A stretch of DNA of 64,000 bases from Parashewanella sp049608225 (GTDB lineage Bacteria > Pseudomonadota > Gammaproteobacteria > Enterobacterales > Shewanellaceae). Made by a program: the position numbers and the translations under genes. The stretch lies in assembly GCA_049608225.1 (NCBI GenBank), contig JBMYXI010000001.1, positions 81,323 to 145,322 of the forward strand, read 5' to 3'. The notes below the pieces were generated by a model, which ran no database searches, was not told where the DNA came from, and saw nothing but the letters and a program-made list of their open reading frames with translations. Below are positions 16,976 through 25,698 of the stretch, piece by piece (within the stretch, counting starts at the first letter, position 1; the number at the start of each line of letters is the position of its first letter).

Positions 16976-17466
16976 TTCAATTACTCCACATCTTTCATTG
17001 ACTAGGTATCACCAAACAAAGTTTTTAAGTTTTGTTTAGGCATACTTCGACTGTCTAAACTCAGCAAAAAGTTAAGCAAATTTCAGGTAACTGAATCCAC
17101 AAAAATGAACTTAATTTAACCAATTAGGCATAACTAAATTTTATTGATTCATTGAAAATGAAATAACCAAGCTGAAAGGAATAAATAACCAAGAAATTGT
17201 TAATAAGTTTGACGACTTACCGATTTCGATTAATACGAGCATTTTTCAAATTTCAGAACACTAGAAAGTCAGGGGTTATCACCCACACTTGTGAAATAGA
17301 GGGTCGGATGTGGACAAATAAAAGCACAAAGTACTCTTCTAGTCAGCTCTTATTCATAGAATTTGGGGAAACTGTTAAAAAACGCCAAAAAATATCTAAA
17401 CCCAAGGCAATATCTTTTCTGTGAAAACTCCATTTATTCGTCAGCCTATACTATGAGAACGGAACA
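16976..17466. other. Intergenic region between divergent secreted paralogues
   Basis: About 490 bp, AT-rich, holding the promoters of two head-to-head genes. AAATAACCAAG is repeated directly near 17162 and 17186. A degraded repeat fragment lies at 17261-17305. Small open frames here (for example 17197-17424) lack a ribosome-binding site and run through the repeat fragment, so I do not call them. Confidence 0.5.
17261..17305 (+). repeat. Fragment of the cloverleaf repeat family (copy D)
   Basis: CTAGAAAGTCAGGGGTTATC and CACCCACACTTGTGAAATAG correspond to the leading segment of copy A (14335-14370) with several substitutions. The palindromic part is absent, so this is a decayed or partial copy. 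Confidence 0.5.
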
Positions 17467-17943
17467 ATGAGAATATTATTTCTGCTCGCAGCAATATCAA
17501 TACCAGCTCTAGCCGCTCCAGTCCCGATTAAAACATTCGGTAAATGGAAAGTATTTAACATAAACGGTGTGCTAACCGCCACATCCAAAGCAAAACATCC
17601 CTCAAAATACACTTTAACAGTCTCTTGTAATTCCAAATATCACAATTGCTATATGCAATACGTGCAACCTAACGCTTGTGATTCAAGCAGGCATCGTTAT
17701 ATCAAGTGGAAAAATTCGGCAAGTAAAGCCATTTATAGCTTTGAAGTCGAGTGCCAAAATGGACAATGGACTGATGCATCTTTCTATGAAAACTCTGTCC
17801 CAATTTGGCTAAGAGATAAAAATGAAACATTCAGAGTAGGTTTTGCCGATGATAAAGCGTCCTTCAATACCTATAATACGAATGGAGCATTGCATGCTAT
17901 GCGCTATATATGGGCGAATAAAAATAACTTTAATCAAAGATGA
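17467..17943 (+). CDS. Small secreted four-cysteine protein, paralogue 2
   Basis: 158 residues with signal peptide MRILFLLAAISIPALA. Cysteines at 54, 61, 71 and 96 line up with those of the divergent paralogue at 16487-16975. It shares C-x-x-x-x-x-x-C-x-M-x-Y, the C-Q-N-G-Q-W-T segment, F-x-V-x-FADD and the terminal NNFNQR. Sequence identity is low overall, so the duplication is old or the pair evolves fast. The function is unknown. Only a short GGAA precedes the ATG. Confidence 0.75.
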   Translation: MRILFLLAAISIPALAAPVPIKTFGKWKVFNINGVLTATSKAKHPSKYTLTVSCNSKYHNCYMQYVQPNACDSSRHRYIKWKNSASKAIYSFEVECQNGQWTDASFYENSVPIWLRDKNETFRVGFADDKASFNTYNTNGALHAMRYIWANKNNFNQR

Positions 17944-18074
17944 TGAGTCTCAGTCTAAAGGGAAAAGGGAAAAGGGCTGAAAGCTAATCGACAAACTGAA
18001 CGGTCGTTAGCTCTCTTTCTGTTTGTTGGTACTATATTTAATCTCACTGATTATATTGATTTTTGCACAAATGA

Positions 18075-18734
18075 TTAACTTTCAAACAAGGAATAAAAAA
18101 AACGCTCAGACCGTGGCAAATAATAATTATCATAATTCAATGACATCACTACACTCTGCGCACTGCCTAAAATCTCATTTCTTGGGACAAAACCAATGGC
18201 TCTAGAATCGGCACTGTTATCGCGATTATCGCCAAGGGCAAGATAGTGCCCTTCAGGAACCGTGACAGCGAGAAAGTTTGATCGCAAAGAGCCATTTTTA
18301 TTCACTCGAATTGCGTGACTTAATCCCAGTAAATTTTCGGTTTCATCGACTGTCGCATCCGTAGAAGATGTTTCACTATACGCCAAAGGAACGCCGTTGA
18401 TAATAAGCTTATTATTAACCAGTTCTACCGTATCACCCGGTACGCCAATAACTCGTTTAACTAAGCGATTTGCTGATGCTTTTGAGTCAAACACAATAAT
18501 ATCACCACGTTTAGGATCAGCGACTTTTAATAACGAAATATGAGTAAAAGGCACCCGAATATCATAGGCCATTTTATTGGTAAAAATTCTATCGCCTTCG
18601 ACAATTGTTGGCTTCATAGAACCTGTTGGCACCGTGTACCAGTCTGCGACAGCGCTGCGAAACACGCTCATAAGCGCCAAGAAAATAAGCAGTGATTTGT
18701 TGTCTTTTAATGCCGTCAATAGCCAATTTTTCAT
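18075..18734 (-). CDS. lepB: Signal peptidase I (probably an additional copy)
   Basis: 219 residues, shorter than the ~300-residue LepB of Shewanella and E. coli. It has a single N-terminal membrane helix (about 13-32) instead of two. The catalytic Ser39 is in PTGSMKPT and the general-base Lys93 in NRLVKRVIGVPGD. Box E is GDNRDNSADSR. The enzyme removes signal peptides at the outer face of the inner membrane. The canonical lepB usually sits with lepA, which is not here, so this is probably a second copy. It stands between the accessory insertion and pepA. Confidence 0.85.
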   Translation of the reverse strand: MKNWLLTALKDNKSLLIFLALMSVFRSAVADWYTVPTGSMKPTIVEGDRIFTNKMAYDIRVPFTHISLLKVADPKRGDIIVFDSKASANRLVKRVIGVPGDTVELVNNKLIINGVPLAYSETSSTDATVDETENLLGLSHAIRVNKNGSLRSNFLAVTVPEGHYLALGDNRDNSADSRAIGFVPRNEILGSAQSVVMSLNYDNYYLPRSERFFYSLFES

Positions 18735-18798
18735 TATCTTCCCTTTAGCTGATAGATCACGAATAAATTGACTACTACTAAATGATAAAGTTCAACAT

Positions 18799-18835
18799 AA
18801 AAAAGCCGAACATCACTGAGATATTCGGCTTTTTT
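18799..18835 (-). terminator. Rho-independent terminator after pepA
   Basis: AAAAAAGCCGAA and TTCGGCTTTTTT form a 12-bp perfect stem with a 13-nt loop. The stem ends in A and T runs, so it can act in both directions. It lies 32 bp after the pepA stop codon and ahead of lepB. Confidence 0.85.
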
Positions 18836-18866
18836 AAAATTAACGCTTAAATTAGTAAAAGTTTAC

Positions 18867-20378
18867 TTACTCGCCGCTTTGCTCTACACCAGAACGATTC
18901 AATAAGAATTGAGCCAATATTGGTACTGGACGACCAGTAGAACCTTTGTTTTTACCGCTGTTCCACGCACTGCCCGCCACATCTAAGTGCGCCCAGTTGT
19001 ATTTTTTAGTGAAACGAGATAAGAAACACGCTGCCGTGATTGAACCTGCTGGGCGACCGCCTAAGTTAGTGAAGTCCGCAAATGGGCTATCAAGCATGTC
19101 TTGATATTCATCCCAAAGTGGCATACGCCATGCTCGGTCACCTGATTGCTCACCCGCGTTTAATAGCTCATGAGCAAGTGGATTATGTGATGAGAACAAA
19201 CCAGAAGCGTGCTTACCAAGCGCAATCACACACGCGCCCGTTAAGGTCGCAGTATCAATCACCAATTCAGGATCATAACGCTCAACATAAGTTAAGGCAT
19301 CACATAATACCAAGCGACCTTCAGCATCCGTATTTAATACTTCTACAGTTTGACCTGACATTGTGGTCAAAATGTCACCCGGACGATAAGCATTACCAGC
19401 AGGCATGTTCTCACAGCCTGCAAGCACACCAATCACATTGATGGGCAACTTCATTTCACATAAGGTTTTCATGGTACCAATAACACCAGCCGCGCCGCCC
19501 ATGTCATATTTCATTTCGTCCATGCCTTCGCCTGGTTTTAATGAAATACCACCAGAGTCAAAGGTTAAGCCTTTACCGACTAATACAATCGGCTTTGCAT
19601 CCGCATCGGCTGCACCATTGTATTTCATGATGGTCATGATGGATTCATTTTCACTGCCGCGACCTACAGCTAAGTATGAATTCATACCCAACTCAGCCAT
19701 TTGCTCTTCGCCCACAGTGGTTACATTCAGCGTGTCATATAATTCAGACATTTGACGCGCTTGTGAAGCAAGGTACGCTGGGTTACAAATGTTTGGTGGC
19801 ATGTTGGCAACATCACGACATAACTTCATGCCTTCTGATACCGCATTACCATGCTCAATCGCGCGTTCACCGTCAGTTAATTCACGTCGGGTAGGCACAT
19901 TAAAGACTAATTTACGCAGTGGGCGTCGCGTTTCACCTTTTGATGATTTCAATGCATCAAAGCTGTACAAACAATCATTAGTTGTTTCAACTGCTTGACG
20001 TACTTTCCAGTAAATATCACGGCTTTTCACGTGCAATTCGGAAAGAAAAGATACCGCTTCCATTGAACCCGTTTCATTAAGGGTATTAATGGTTTTAGCA
20101 ATGATTTGCTTATATTGGCGCTCATCGAGTTCACGTTCTTTACCGCAACCGACCAATAACACACGTTCGCTCAATACATTTGGAACATGATGCAATAACA
20201 ACATTTGACCTGGCTTACCTTCCAGATCACCTTTGCGAAGTAAGTTACTGATGTAACCTTCACTAATTTTATCAAGTTGCTCAGCAATGCCAGATAAACG
20301 ACGTGGTTCATATACACCGACTACGATGCAAGCAGAACGTTGTTTTTCTGGACTACCGCTCTTTACGCTAAACTCCAT
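18867..20378 (-). CDS. pepA: Leucyl aminopeptidase (M17)
   Basis: 503 residues, the same length as E. coli PepA. This cytoplasmic hexameric metallo-aminopeptidase uses two metal ions. The metal and active-site segments are VGKGLTFDSGGISLKPG, MKYDMGGAAGV and NTDAEGRLVL. ATG 20378 is chosen because AGGAG lies 5 nt upstream; a GTG two codons earlier falls too close to that site. The gene is divergent from lptF, the arrangement found in E. coli. In E. coli PepA is also a DNA-binding protein for XerCD recombination and carAB control; whether that holds here is unknown. Confidence 0.97.
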   Translation of the reverse strand: MEFSVKSGSPEKQRSACIVVGVYEPRRLSGIAEQLDKISEGYISNLLRKGDLEGKPGQMLLLHHVPNVLSERVLLVGCGKERELDERQYKQIIAKTINTLNETGSMEAVSFLSELHVKSRDIYWKVRQAVETTNDCLYSFDALKSSKGETRRPLRKLVFNVPTRRELTDGERAIEHGNAVSEGMKLCRDVANMPPNICNPAYLASQARQMSELYDTLNVTTVGEEQMAELGMNSYLAVGRGSENESIMTIMKYNGAADADAKPIVLVGKGLTFDSGGISLKPGEGMDEMKYDMGGAAGVIGTMKTLCEMKLPINVIGVLAGCENMPAGNAYRPGDILTTMSGQTVEVLNTDAEGRLVLCDALTYVERYDPELVIDTATLTGACVIALGKHASGLFSSHNPLAHELLNAGEQSGDRAWRMPLWDEYQDMLDSPFADFTNLGGRPAGSITAACFLSRFTKKYNWAHLDVAGSAWNSGKNKGSTGRPVPILAQFLLNRSGVEQSGE

Positions 20379-20603
20379 GAGCACTCCTAGATTATTAAAG
20401 ACAATTATTTCTATTTATAGGATAATGTTGGACTTTGAAGTATCGGACGATAAGTTATCAAACACTCTTCGTCAGTCACTTACTTCTAACTACAGCATCA
20501 AGTGGATAGTGTCTTGCTTTTTTTTGCTGTAATCTAGACTAAACACATTGAAAGCAGACAGTTTACATGATTCTTAAACCAGCAAAAAGATATATATACG
20601 CCT

Positions 20604-21734
20604 GTGATTGTATTTAGATATTTGATCCGAGAAGTTTTTAAAGCCCAATTTGCTGTGTTAATCGTACTGCTTACAATCTTTGTAAGCCAGCACTTTGTGC
20701 GAATTTTAGCCGACGCAACCGATGGCGATTTTCCCGCGACCTTAGTGATTAATTTACTGACATTGAATTTACCTTCATTGTTGCAATTAATTCTCCCATT
20801 AAGCCTGTTTCTTGGGATTTTGTTAGCCCATGGTCGCATGTATGCTGAAAATGAAATGGTCATTTTTCATGGTGTCGGTATTAGTGAATGGTACGTAACC
20901 CGTGCCACTTTAAGCATTGCTGTCCTAAATGTCATTATTACTGCTGCGATTTCCCTTTACATTGCCCCTTGGGCAGAAGAGCAAGAAAACTTGCTACTTG
21001 AGAAAGCACAATCAGAAGCAGGTTTATCCGCAGTAGTAAAAGGACGCTTCCAAACTAGTCCCAATGGTCGTGCAGTCTTGTTTGTTGAAGACATTAACAA
21101 ACAAAATCATTTATCAAATGTGTTTGTTGCGCAATTACCCGATGAAAATGACACCAGTGGCAGAACCAATATTGTGGTCGCGAAAACTGGAAAAGTGGTT
21201 GAGCAAGAAAATGGTGAACAACAATTACAACTTGAGCAAGGCACCCGCTACCAAGCCTCTCCTCACGCACTTGACTACCAAATTATTCAATTCGGTGGTT
21301 ATAAAATGCAGATCAAAGATCAAGAAGTTGAAGAACGCCGCCGTAAACTTTCTGCCATTTCAACCACAGACTTACTCAATATGCCTGGCCCAGAAGCTGC
21401 GTCTGAGTTCCATTGGCGACTTGCGATCCCGATTGCGATTTTGATGATGACACTCATTGCCGTACCTATGTCTCGAGTTAACGTCAGACAAGGGAAATTT
21501 GCCAAAATGTTTCCTGCCATTTTACTGTATTTAGGTTATTTCGGCATGATGGTCGCAGGTCGTAAAGCTCTTGCTGATGAGGTAATTCCAAGCTATTTAG
21601 GGATGTGGTGGATACATTTATCTGCATTGATAATGGGCGCGCTATTACTCAGTAAAGAACGACCCATTGGCGCCAAAGTGAAAGCGCGCATCAAACTCCC
21701 TAAGCACAACAACAAGGGAAGTGCGGCTAGATGA
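20604..21734 (+). CDS. lptF: LPS export permease LptF
   Basis: 376 residues from GTG 20604. With LptG it forms the membrane part of the LptB2FG ABC transporter, which extracts lipopolysaccharide from the inner membrane and feeds the LptC-A-DE bridge. Three N-terminal helices, a periplasmic beta-jellyroll (about 130-260) and three C-terminal helices fit the YjgP/YjgQ family. The N-terminal IVFRYLIREVFKAQ is typical. It overlaps lptG by 4 bp and is divergent from pepA. Confidence 0.95.
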   Translation: MIVFRYLIREVFKAQFAVLIVLLTIFVSQHFVRILADATDGDFPATLVINLLTLNLPSLLQLILPLSLFLGILLAHGRMYAENEMVIFHGVGISEWYVTRATLSIAVLNVIITAAISLYIAPWAEEQENLLLEKAQSEAGLSAVVKGRFQTSPNGRAVLFVEDINKQNHLSNVFVAQLPDENDTSGRTNIVVAKTGKVVEQENGEQQLQLEQGTRYQASPHALDYQIIQFGGYKMQIKDQEVEERRRKLSAISTTDLLNMPGPEAASEFHWRLAIPIAILMMTLIAVPMSRVNVRQGKFAKMFPAILLYLGYFGMMVAGRKALADEVIPSYLGMWWIHLSALIMGALLLSKERPIGAKVKARIKLPKHNNKGSAAR

Positions 21735-22789
21735 AAATAATTGACTTATACATTGCTCGCATTTTAGTCAGTAGCTCAGCATTATGTTTATTAGTGCTTA
21801 CTGGACTTTCTGGCATTATTAAATGGATCGATCAACTCCGCAGCGTTGGGCGCGGTGCCTACACAGTGATGGACGCAGGTGTTTATGTCCTATTTCTTGT
21901 GCCACGAGACATCGAAATGTTCTTCCCTATGGCGGTATTGATCGGTGGTTTGATCGGCCTTGGCATGTTGGCGTCAAACTCTGAATTAGTAGTGATGCAA
22001 GCATCAGGAATGTCGCGACTGCAAATTACTCAGTCAGCCATGAAAACAGCGATTCCATTAATGTTAATGGTGATGTTACTTGGTGAATATGGCGCTCCCA
22101 TCGCAGAGAAAAAAGCCAACGAATTGCGGGCAATGCAAATTTCAGGTGGCAGCTTGATCAACTCTCGACAAGGGGTATGGGCAAAAGACGGTGACTTATT
22201 TGTTAATATCGGGCAAGTGAATGATATTAATCGTCTGTCTAATATTACCCTATATCGCTTTGATGAAAATCAAACGCTTACTACCTTAATATTTGCCAAA
22301 ACCGCCGACTTTATCGATGGCAGCTGGCGCATGCATCAAGTAACGCAAACTCATATTTCAGCAAAACAAATACAGAAAAATGATTTAGTTGAATTTGATT
22401 GGCATTCAACCCTGACCCCAGACAAATTAAATGTGGTATCAGTGAAACCTGAATCGCTTTCGATCCGTGGTTTGGTCAATTATTTGGACTATTTAAAGGT
22501 CAACCGACAAGATCCAAGTCGTTATCAGTTGGCTTTATGGCGTAAAGTGATGCAGCCTGTCACCGTTGCAGTCATGCTGTTAGTCGCCCTGTCCTTTATT
22601 TTTGGTCCGTTAAGAACTGTAACCATGGGCGCACGAGTATTGCTTGGTGTGGTAGCGGGTTTTACTTTCCATATCAGCAACCAAATTTTTGGCCCTTTAA
22701 GCATTGTTTATGAACTGCCACCAGCATTCGGTGCCATTGCCCCCAGTATTTTGTTCACTGGCATCGCTGTTTACTTTATCCGTAAATAA
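21731..22789 (+). CDS. lptG: LPS export permease LptG
   Basis: 352 residues of the YjgP/YjgQ family, partner of LptF. It begins MKIIDLYIARILVSS, has three helices, a periplasmic domain and three C-terminal helices, and ends ILFTGIAVYFIRK. The start codon overlaps the lptF stop (ATGA), so the pair is translationally coupled. The next gene begins on its stop codon (TAATG). Confidence 0.95.
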   Translation: MKIIDLYIARILVSSSALCLLVLTGLSGIIKWIDQLRSVGRGAYTVMDAGVYVLFLVPRDIEMFFPMAVLIGGLIGLGMLASNSELVVMQASGMSRLQITQSAMKTAIPLMLMVMLLGEYGAPIAEKKANELRAMQISGGSLINSRQGVWAKDGDLFVNIGQVNDINRLSNITLYRFDENQTLTTLIFAKTADFIDGSWRMHQVTQTHISAKQIQKNDLVEFDWHSTLTPDKLNVVSVKPESLSIRGLVNYLDYLKVNRQDPSRYQLALWRKVMQPVTVAVMLLVALSFIFGPLRTVTMGARVLLGVVAGFTFHISNQIFGPLSIVYELPPAFGAIAPSILFTGIAVYFIRK

Positions 22790-24003
22790 TGAAGCTTATC
22801 CTCTATACAGCCACGTTAATTACTGCACTTTGCAGTTCGAGTGGCTGTGCAATCAAAGATGAAAACACTGTGAATAAATCGCCCATTCGCTTTGCTACTT
22901 TTAATGTCGCCTTTGATCGTGCATCTTCCCATGTATTAGCGGAGCAAATGGCTGCTGGCAACAATCGACAAATCAAAAATGTGGCAGAAATCATTCAACG
23001 AACTCAAGCTGATGTATTATTGCTCAACGAGTTCGATCATGATGGCATTGGAAGAAACACTCAAGTCGTTACGGACTTTCAACAAAACTTTCTAACAAAA
23101 AGCCAAAATGGTGCACCAATTATTCATTACCCCTATTTTTACATAGCACCGACCAATACCGGACTTGCTGAGCATGATTTAAATGGTGACGGTAAAATCT
23201 CTTTACCAGCAGATGGTTATGGTTTTGGCAGCTATCATGGGCAGTACGGTTTTATTGTTCTGTCGAAATATCCTCTCGATCTGAGTCGACTTCGCAGTTT
23301 TCAAACCTTTCTCTGGAAAGATATGCCCAACGCCGCCTTACCTAAGAAAGCAGATGGTTCGAGCTGGTATACAGAGCAAGCTTTAAAGCACTTTCGGTTA
23401 TCATCCAAAAACCACATTGATTTACCTGTTCAGGTTTCAAAAAATAAAACTATCCACTTGCTTGCTATGCACCCAACACCACCGGTATTTGATGGGTTAG
23501 AGGATCGAAATGGTCGCCGTAACCATGATGAAATTAGACTGTTTGCGGATTACATCAGTACAGAACCACACAAAAGTTCGTATCTAATCGACGATAAAGG
23601 CAACAAAAGCAGTTTATCTGCTGAAGACTCGTTCGTTATAGCTGGTGACTTGAACGCTGATCCGATTGATGGTGATTCATTCAAGCAATCCATTATTCAG
23701 CTGTTGCATCATCCAAGAATTAATCAAGATGCCGCCATAGGCAATAAAGTACCGACATCAGCAGGCGGCCAGCACTACAAAACCAATAAAAAGTATCATG
23801 GCAATGCCGCTTATTGGACACAATTATTCCCCCTTCGATTGGATTATGTGCTGCCATCAAGCGATCTTTCTGTTATCGATTCTGGTGTATATTGGCAAGC
23901 CAAGGGCGATCCACAAGGTTACTTGTTCGAAAACTCAAGAGGGGAACAAGGCAAAGCCGTATCGTCAGATCACCGTTTAGTTTGGGTTGATGTCACTTGG
24001 TAA
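22789..24003 (+). CDS. Endonuclease/exonuclease/phosphatase-family lipoprotein
   Basis: 404 residues. The N-terminus ends in a lipobox-like SSSGC (Cys20), suggesting a membrane-anchored periplasmic or outer-membrane protein. The EEP fold is marked by FATFNVAF (Asn), LLNEFDHDG (metal Glu), AGDLNADP and the final SDHRLVWVDV (catalytic Asp-His). Known family members are nucleases, phosphodiesterases and sphingomyelinases. The exact substrate cannot be told. The ATG overlaps the lptG stop by one base, so it is probably co-expressed with the LPS export genes. Confidence 0.85.
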   Translation: MKLILYTATLITALCSSSGCAIKDENTVNKSPIRFATFNVAFDRASSHVLAEQMAAGNNRQIKNVAEIIQRTQADVLLLNEFDHDGIGRNTQVVTDFQQNFLTKSQNGAPIIHYPYFYIAPTNTGLAEHDLNGDGKISLPADGYGFGSYHGQYGFIVLSKYPLDLSRLRSFQTFLWKDMPNAALPKKADGSSWYTEQALKHFRLSSKNHIDLPVQVSKNKTIHLLAMHPTPPVFDGLEDRNGRRNHDEIRLFADYISTEPHKSSYLIDDKGNKSSLSAEDSFVIAGDLNADPIDGDSFKQSIIQLLHHPRINQDAAIGNKVPTSAGGQHYKTNKKYHGNAAYWTQLFPLRLDYVLPSSDLSVIDSGVYWQAKGDPQGYLFENSRGEQGKAVSSDHRLVWVDVTW

Positions 24004-24100
24004 TATATTGGTAACATGCAGTAAAAAAGTAATTTGATGACTTTCAGCTAAGCTAAATAACACCCGTAAACATATATTGTTAACACATAAGGATATGTAA

Positions 24101-25624
24101 ATGGCAATTGCGAGTGTATTAACCCGAGCCAGTTGTGGTGTTGAAGCGCCGCTTGTGACTGTCGAAGTGCATTTAAGCAACGGATTACCTGCTTTCAACC
24201 TTGTTGGTCTACCCGAAACCTCGGTAAAAGAAGCCAGAGAGCGTGTTCGAAGCGCACTCATTAATGCAGGTTTCGAGTTCCCCATGCAGCGGATCACGGT
24301 TAACCTCGCTCCAGCTGACTTACCTAAACAAGGTGGACGCTACGATTTGCCCATTGCCATCGGCATTCTTGCCGCATCAGGCCAAGTTCCTTTAGCCAGT
24401 TTAAAAGATCATGAATTTGTTGGTGAACTAGCATTGTCATCGAAAGTGCAACCTTGTGTCGGGCTTTTGCCAGTAATTATCGCCGCCAAAAATTGCGACC
24501 ATAAATTAATCATGCCGCAAGCCAATCGTCATGAAGCAGAATTAGTAGATTATCGCCAAGTATTTTTTGCCGAACAGTTACAGCAAATTTCAGCTTATCT
24601 ACATGGACAACAAACATTACCCAGTATTGATCCCAGCGCCCAGTGGATCTCCAACACAACCGAGGATGCACCACCTTGCCTAAGCGATGTGGTAGGTCAA
24701 TATCAAGCCAAACAAGCATTAACCATCACAGCAGCAGGTGGACATAACCTATTGATGCTTGGTCCACCCGGTACTGGAAAAACCATGCTTGCCAGCCGCT
24801 TAATGTCGTTATTACCACCACTTGATTACGAAGAAGCTTTAGAGGTTTCAGCCATACATTCTGTTGCAGGGTTGTCATTAACCCCAAAACATTTCTTTAA
24901 ACGCCCATTTAGATCACCCCATCACACTTGTTCATCGATATCGTTAGTCGGTGGTGGCAGTATTCCTAAGCCAGGAGAGATATCATTAGCCCATCGCGGA
25001 GTGTTGTTTCTTGACGAGGTCGCCGAATTTCCACGCAAAGTTTTAGACTGTTTACGAGAGCCAATGGAAACCGGAGAAGTGGTCATCTCAAGAGCGGCAG
25101 CCAAGCTTAAGTTTCTCAGTCGTTTTCAACTTATTGCGGCATTAAACCCTAGCCCTTGTGGCGATGCAGAAGGTGGTACTCGTGCCACACCAGCACAAAT
25201 CCAGCGCTATTTAGCTCGACTATCAGGCCCTTTTTTGGATCGGTTCGATCTCACCATTGACGTACCTAAACTGCCCCAAGGCACACTGACACAAAATACA
25301 CAGCCAACAGAAACCAGTGTCGACATAGCTAAAAAAGTGCTGAAAGCTCGTGACATTCAACTCGCTCGCGCAGGAATACTGAACAGTCAATTAAGTGGCA
25401 AACAATTAAAACAGCTTGGTGGTTTTACCCAAACCGACTTAGTTTTCCTAGAGCAAAGCGTTAATCAACTGGGGTTATCTGTTCGAAGCTTTCATCGATT
25501 ACAACGCGTTGCCCGCACCATTGCTGATTTACAGAGTGAAAAAATGGTTGATCGCAGTCATATTGCTCAAGCTTTAGGTTATCGTGCTATGGATAGATTA
25601 TTAGCAAGGCTGAGTTCAAGTTAA
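24101..25624 (+). CDS. comM: ComM/YifB Mg-chelatase-like AAA+ ATPase
   Basis: 507 residues. An N-terminal ChlI/Lon-protease-like domain (about 1-170) begins LTRASCGVEAPLVTVEVHLS. The AAA+ core has Walker A GPPGTGKTML, Walker B-type VLFLDEVAEF, and the Mg-chelatase signature ALNPSPCGD. The C-terminal domain includes FHRLQRVARTIADL. In Vibrio ComM is a hexameric helicase that promotes branch migration during natural transformation. The gene has its own leader (97 bp) and is probably separate from the lpt genes. Confidence 0.93.
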   Translation: MAIASVLTRASCGVEAPLVTVEVHLSNGLPAFNLVGLPETSVKEARERVRSALINAGFEFPMQRITVNLAPADLPKQGGRYDLPIAIGILAASGQVPLASLKDHEFVGELALSSKVQPCVGLLPVIIAAKNCDHKLIMPQANRHEAELVDYRQVFFAEQLQQISAYLHGQQTLPSIDPSAQWISNTTEDAPPCLSDVVGQYQAKQALTITAAGGHNLLMLGPPGTGKTMLASRLMSLLPPLDYEEALEVSAIHSVAGLSLTPKHFFKRPFRSPHHTCSSISLVGGGSIPKPGEISLAHRGVLFLDEVAEFPRKVLDCLREPMETGEVVISRAAAKLKFLSRFQLIAALNPSPCGDAEGGTRATPAQIQRYLARLSGPFLDRFDLTIDVPKLPQGTLTQNTQPTETSVDIAKKVLKARDIQLARAGILNSQLSGKQLKQLGGFTQTDLVFLEQSVNQLGLSVRSFHRLQRVARTIADLQSEKMVDRSHIAQALGYRAMDRLLARLSSS

Positions 25625-25698
25625 AATTTTTGAGAATACATGCAAGATGTAGATTATCATCCAACATCGTTAACTTACTCTCTTATTTTGTAAAATAT

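Noticed and set aside
17197..17424. 75-residue plus-strand open frame
   Set aside because: It lies in the promoter region of two divergent genes and reads through a decayed repeat fragment.
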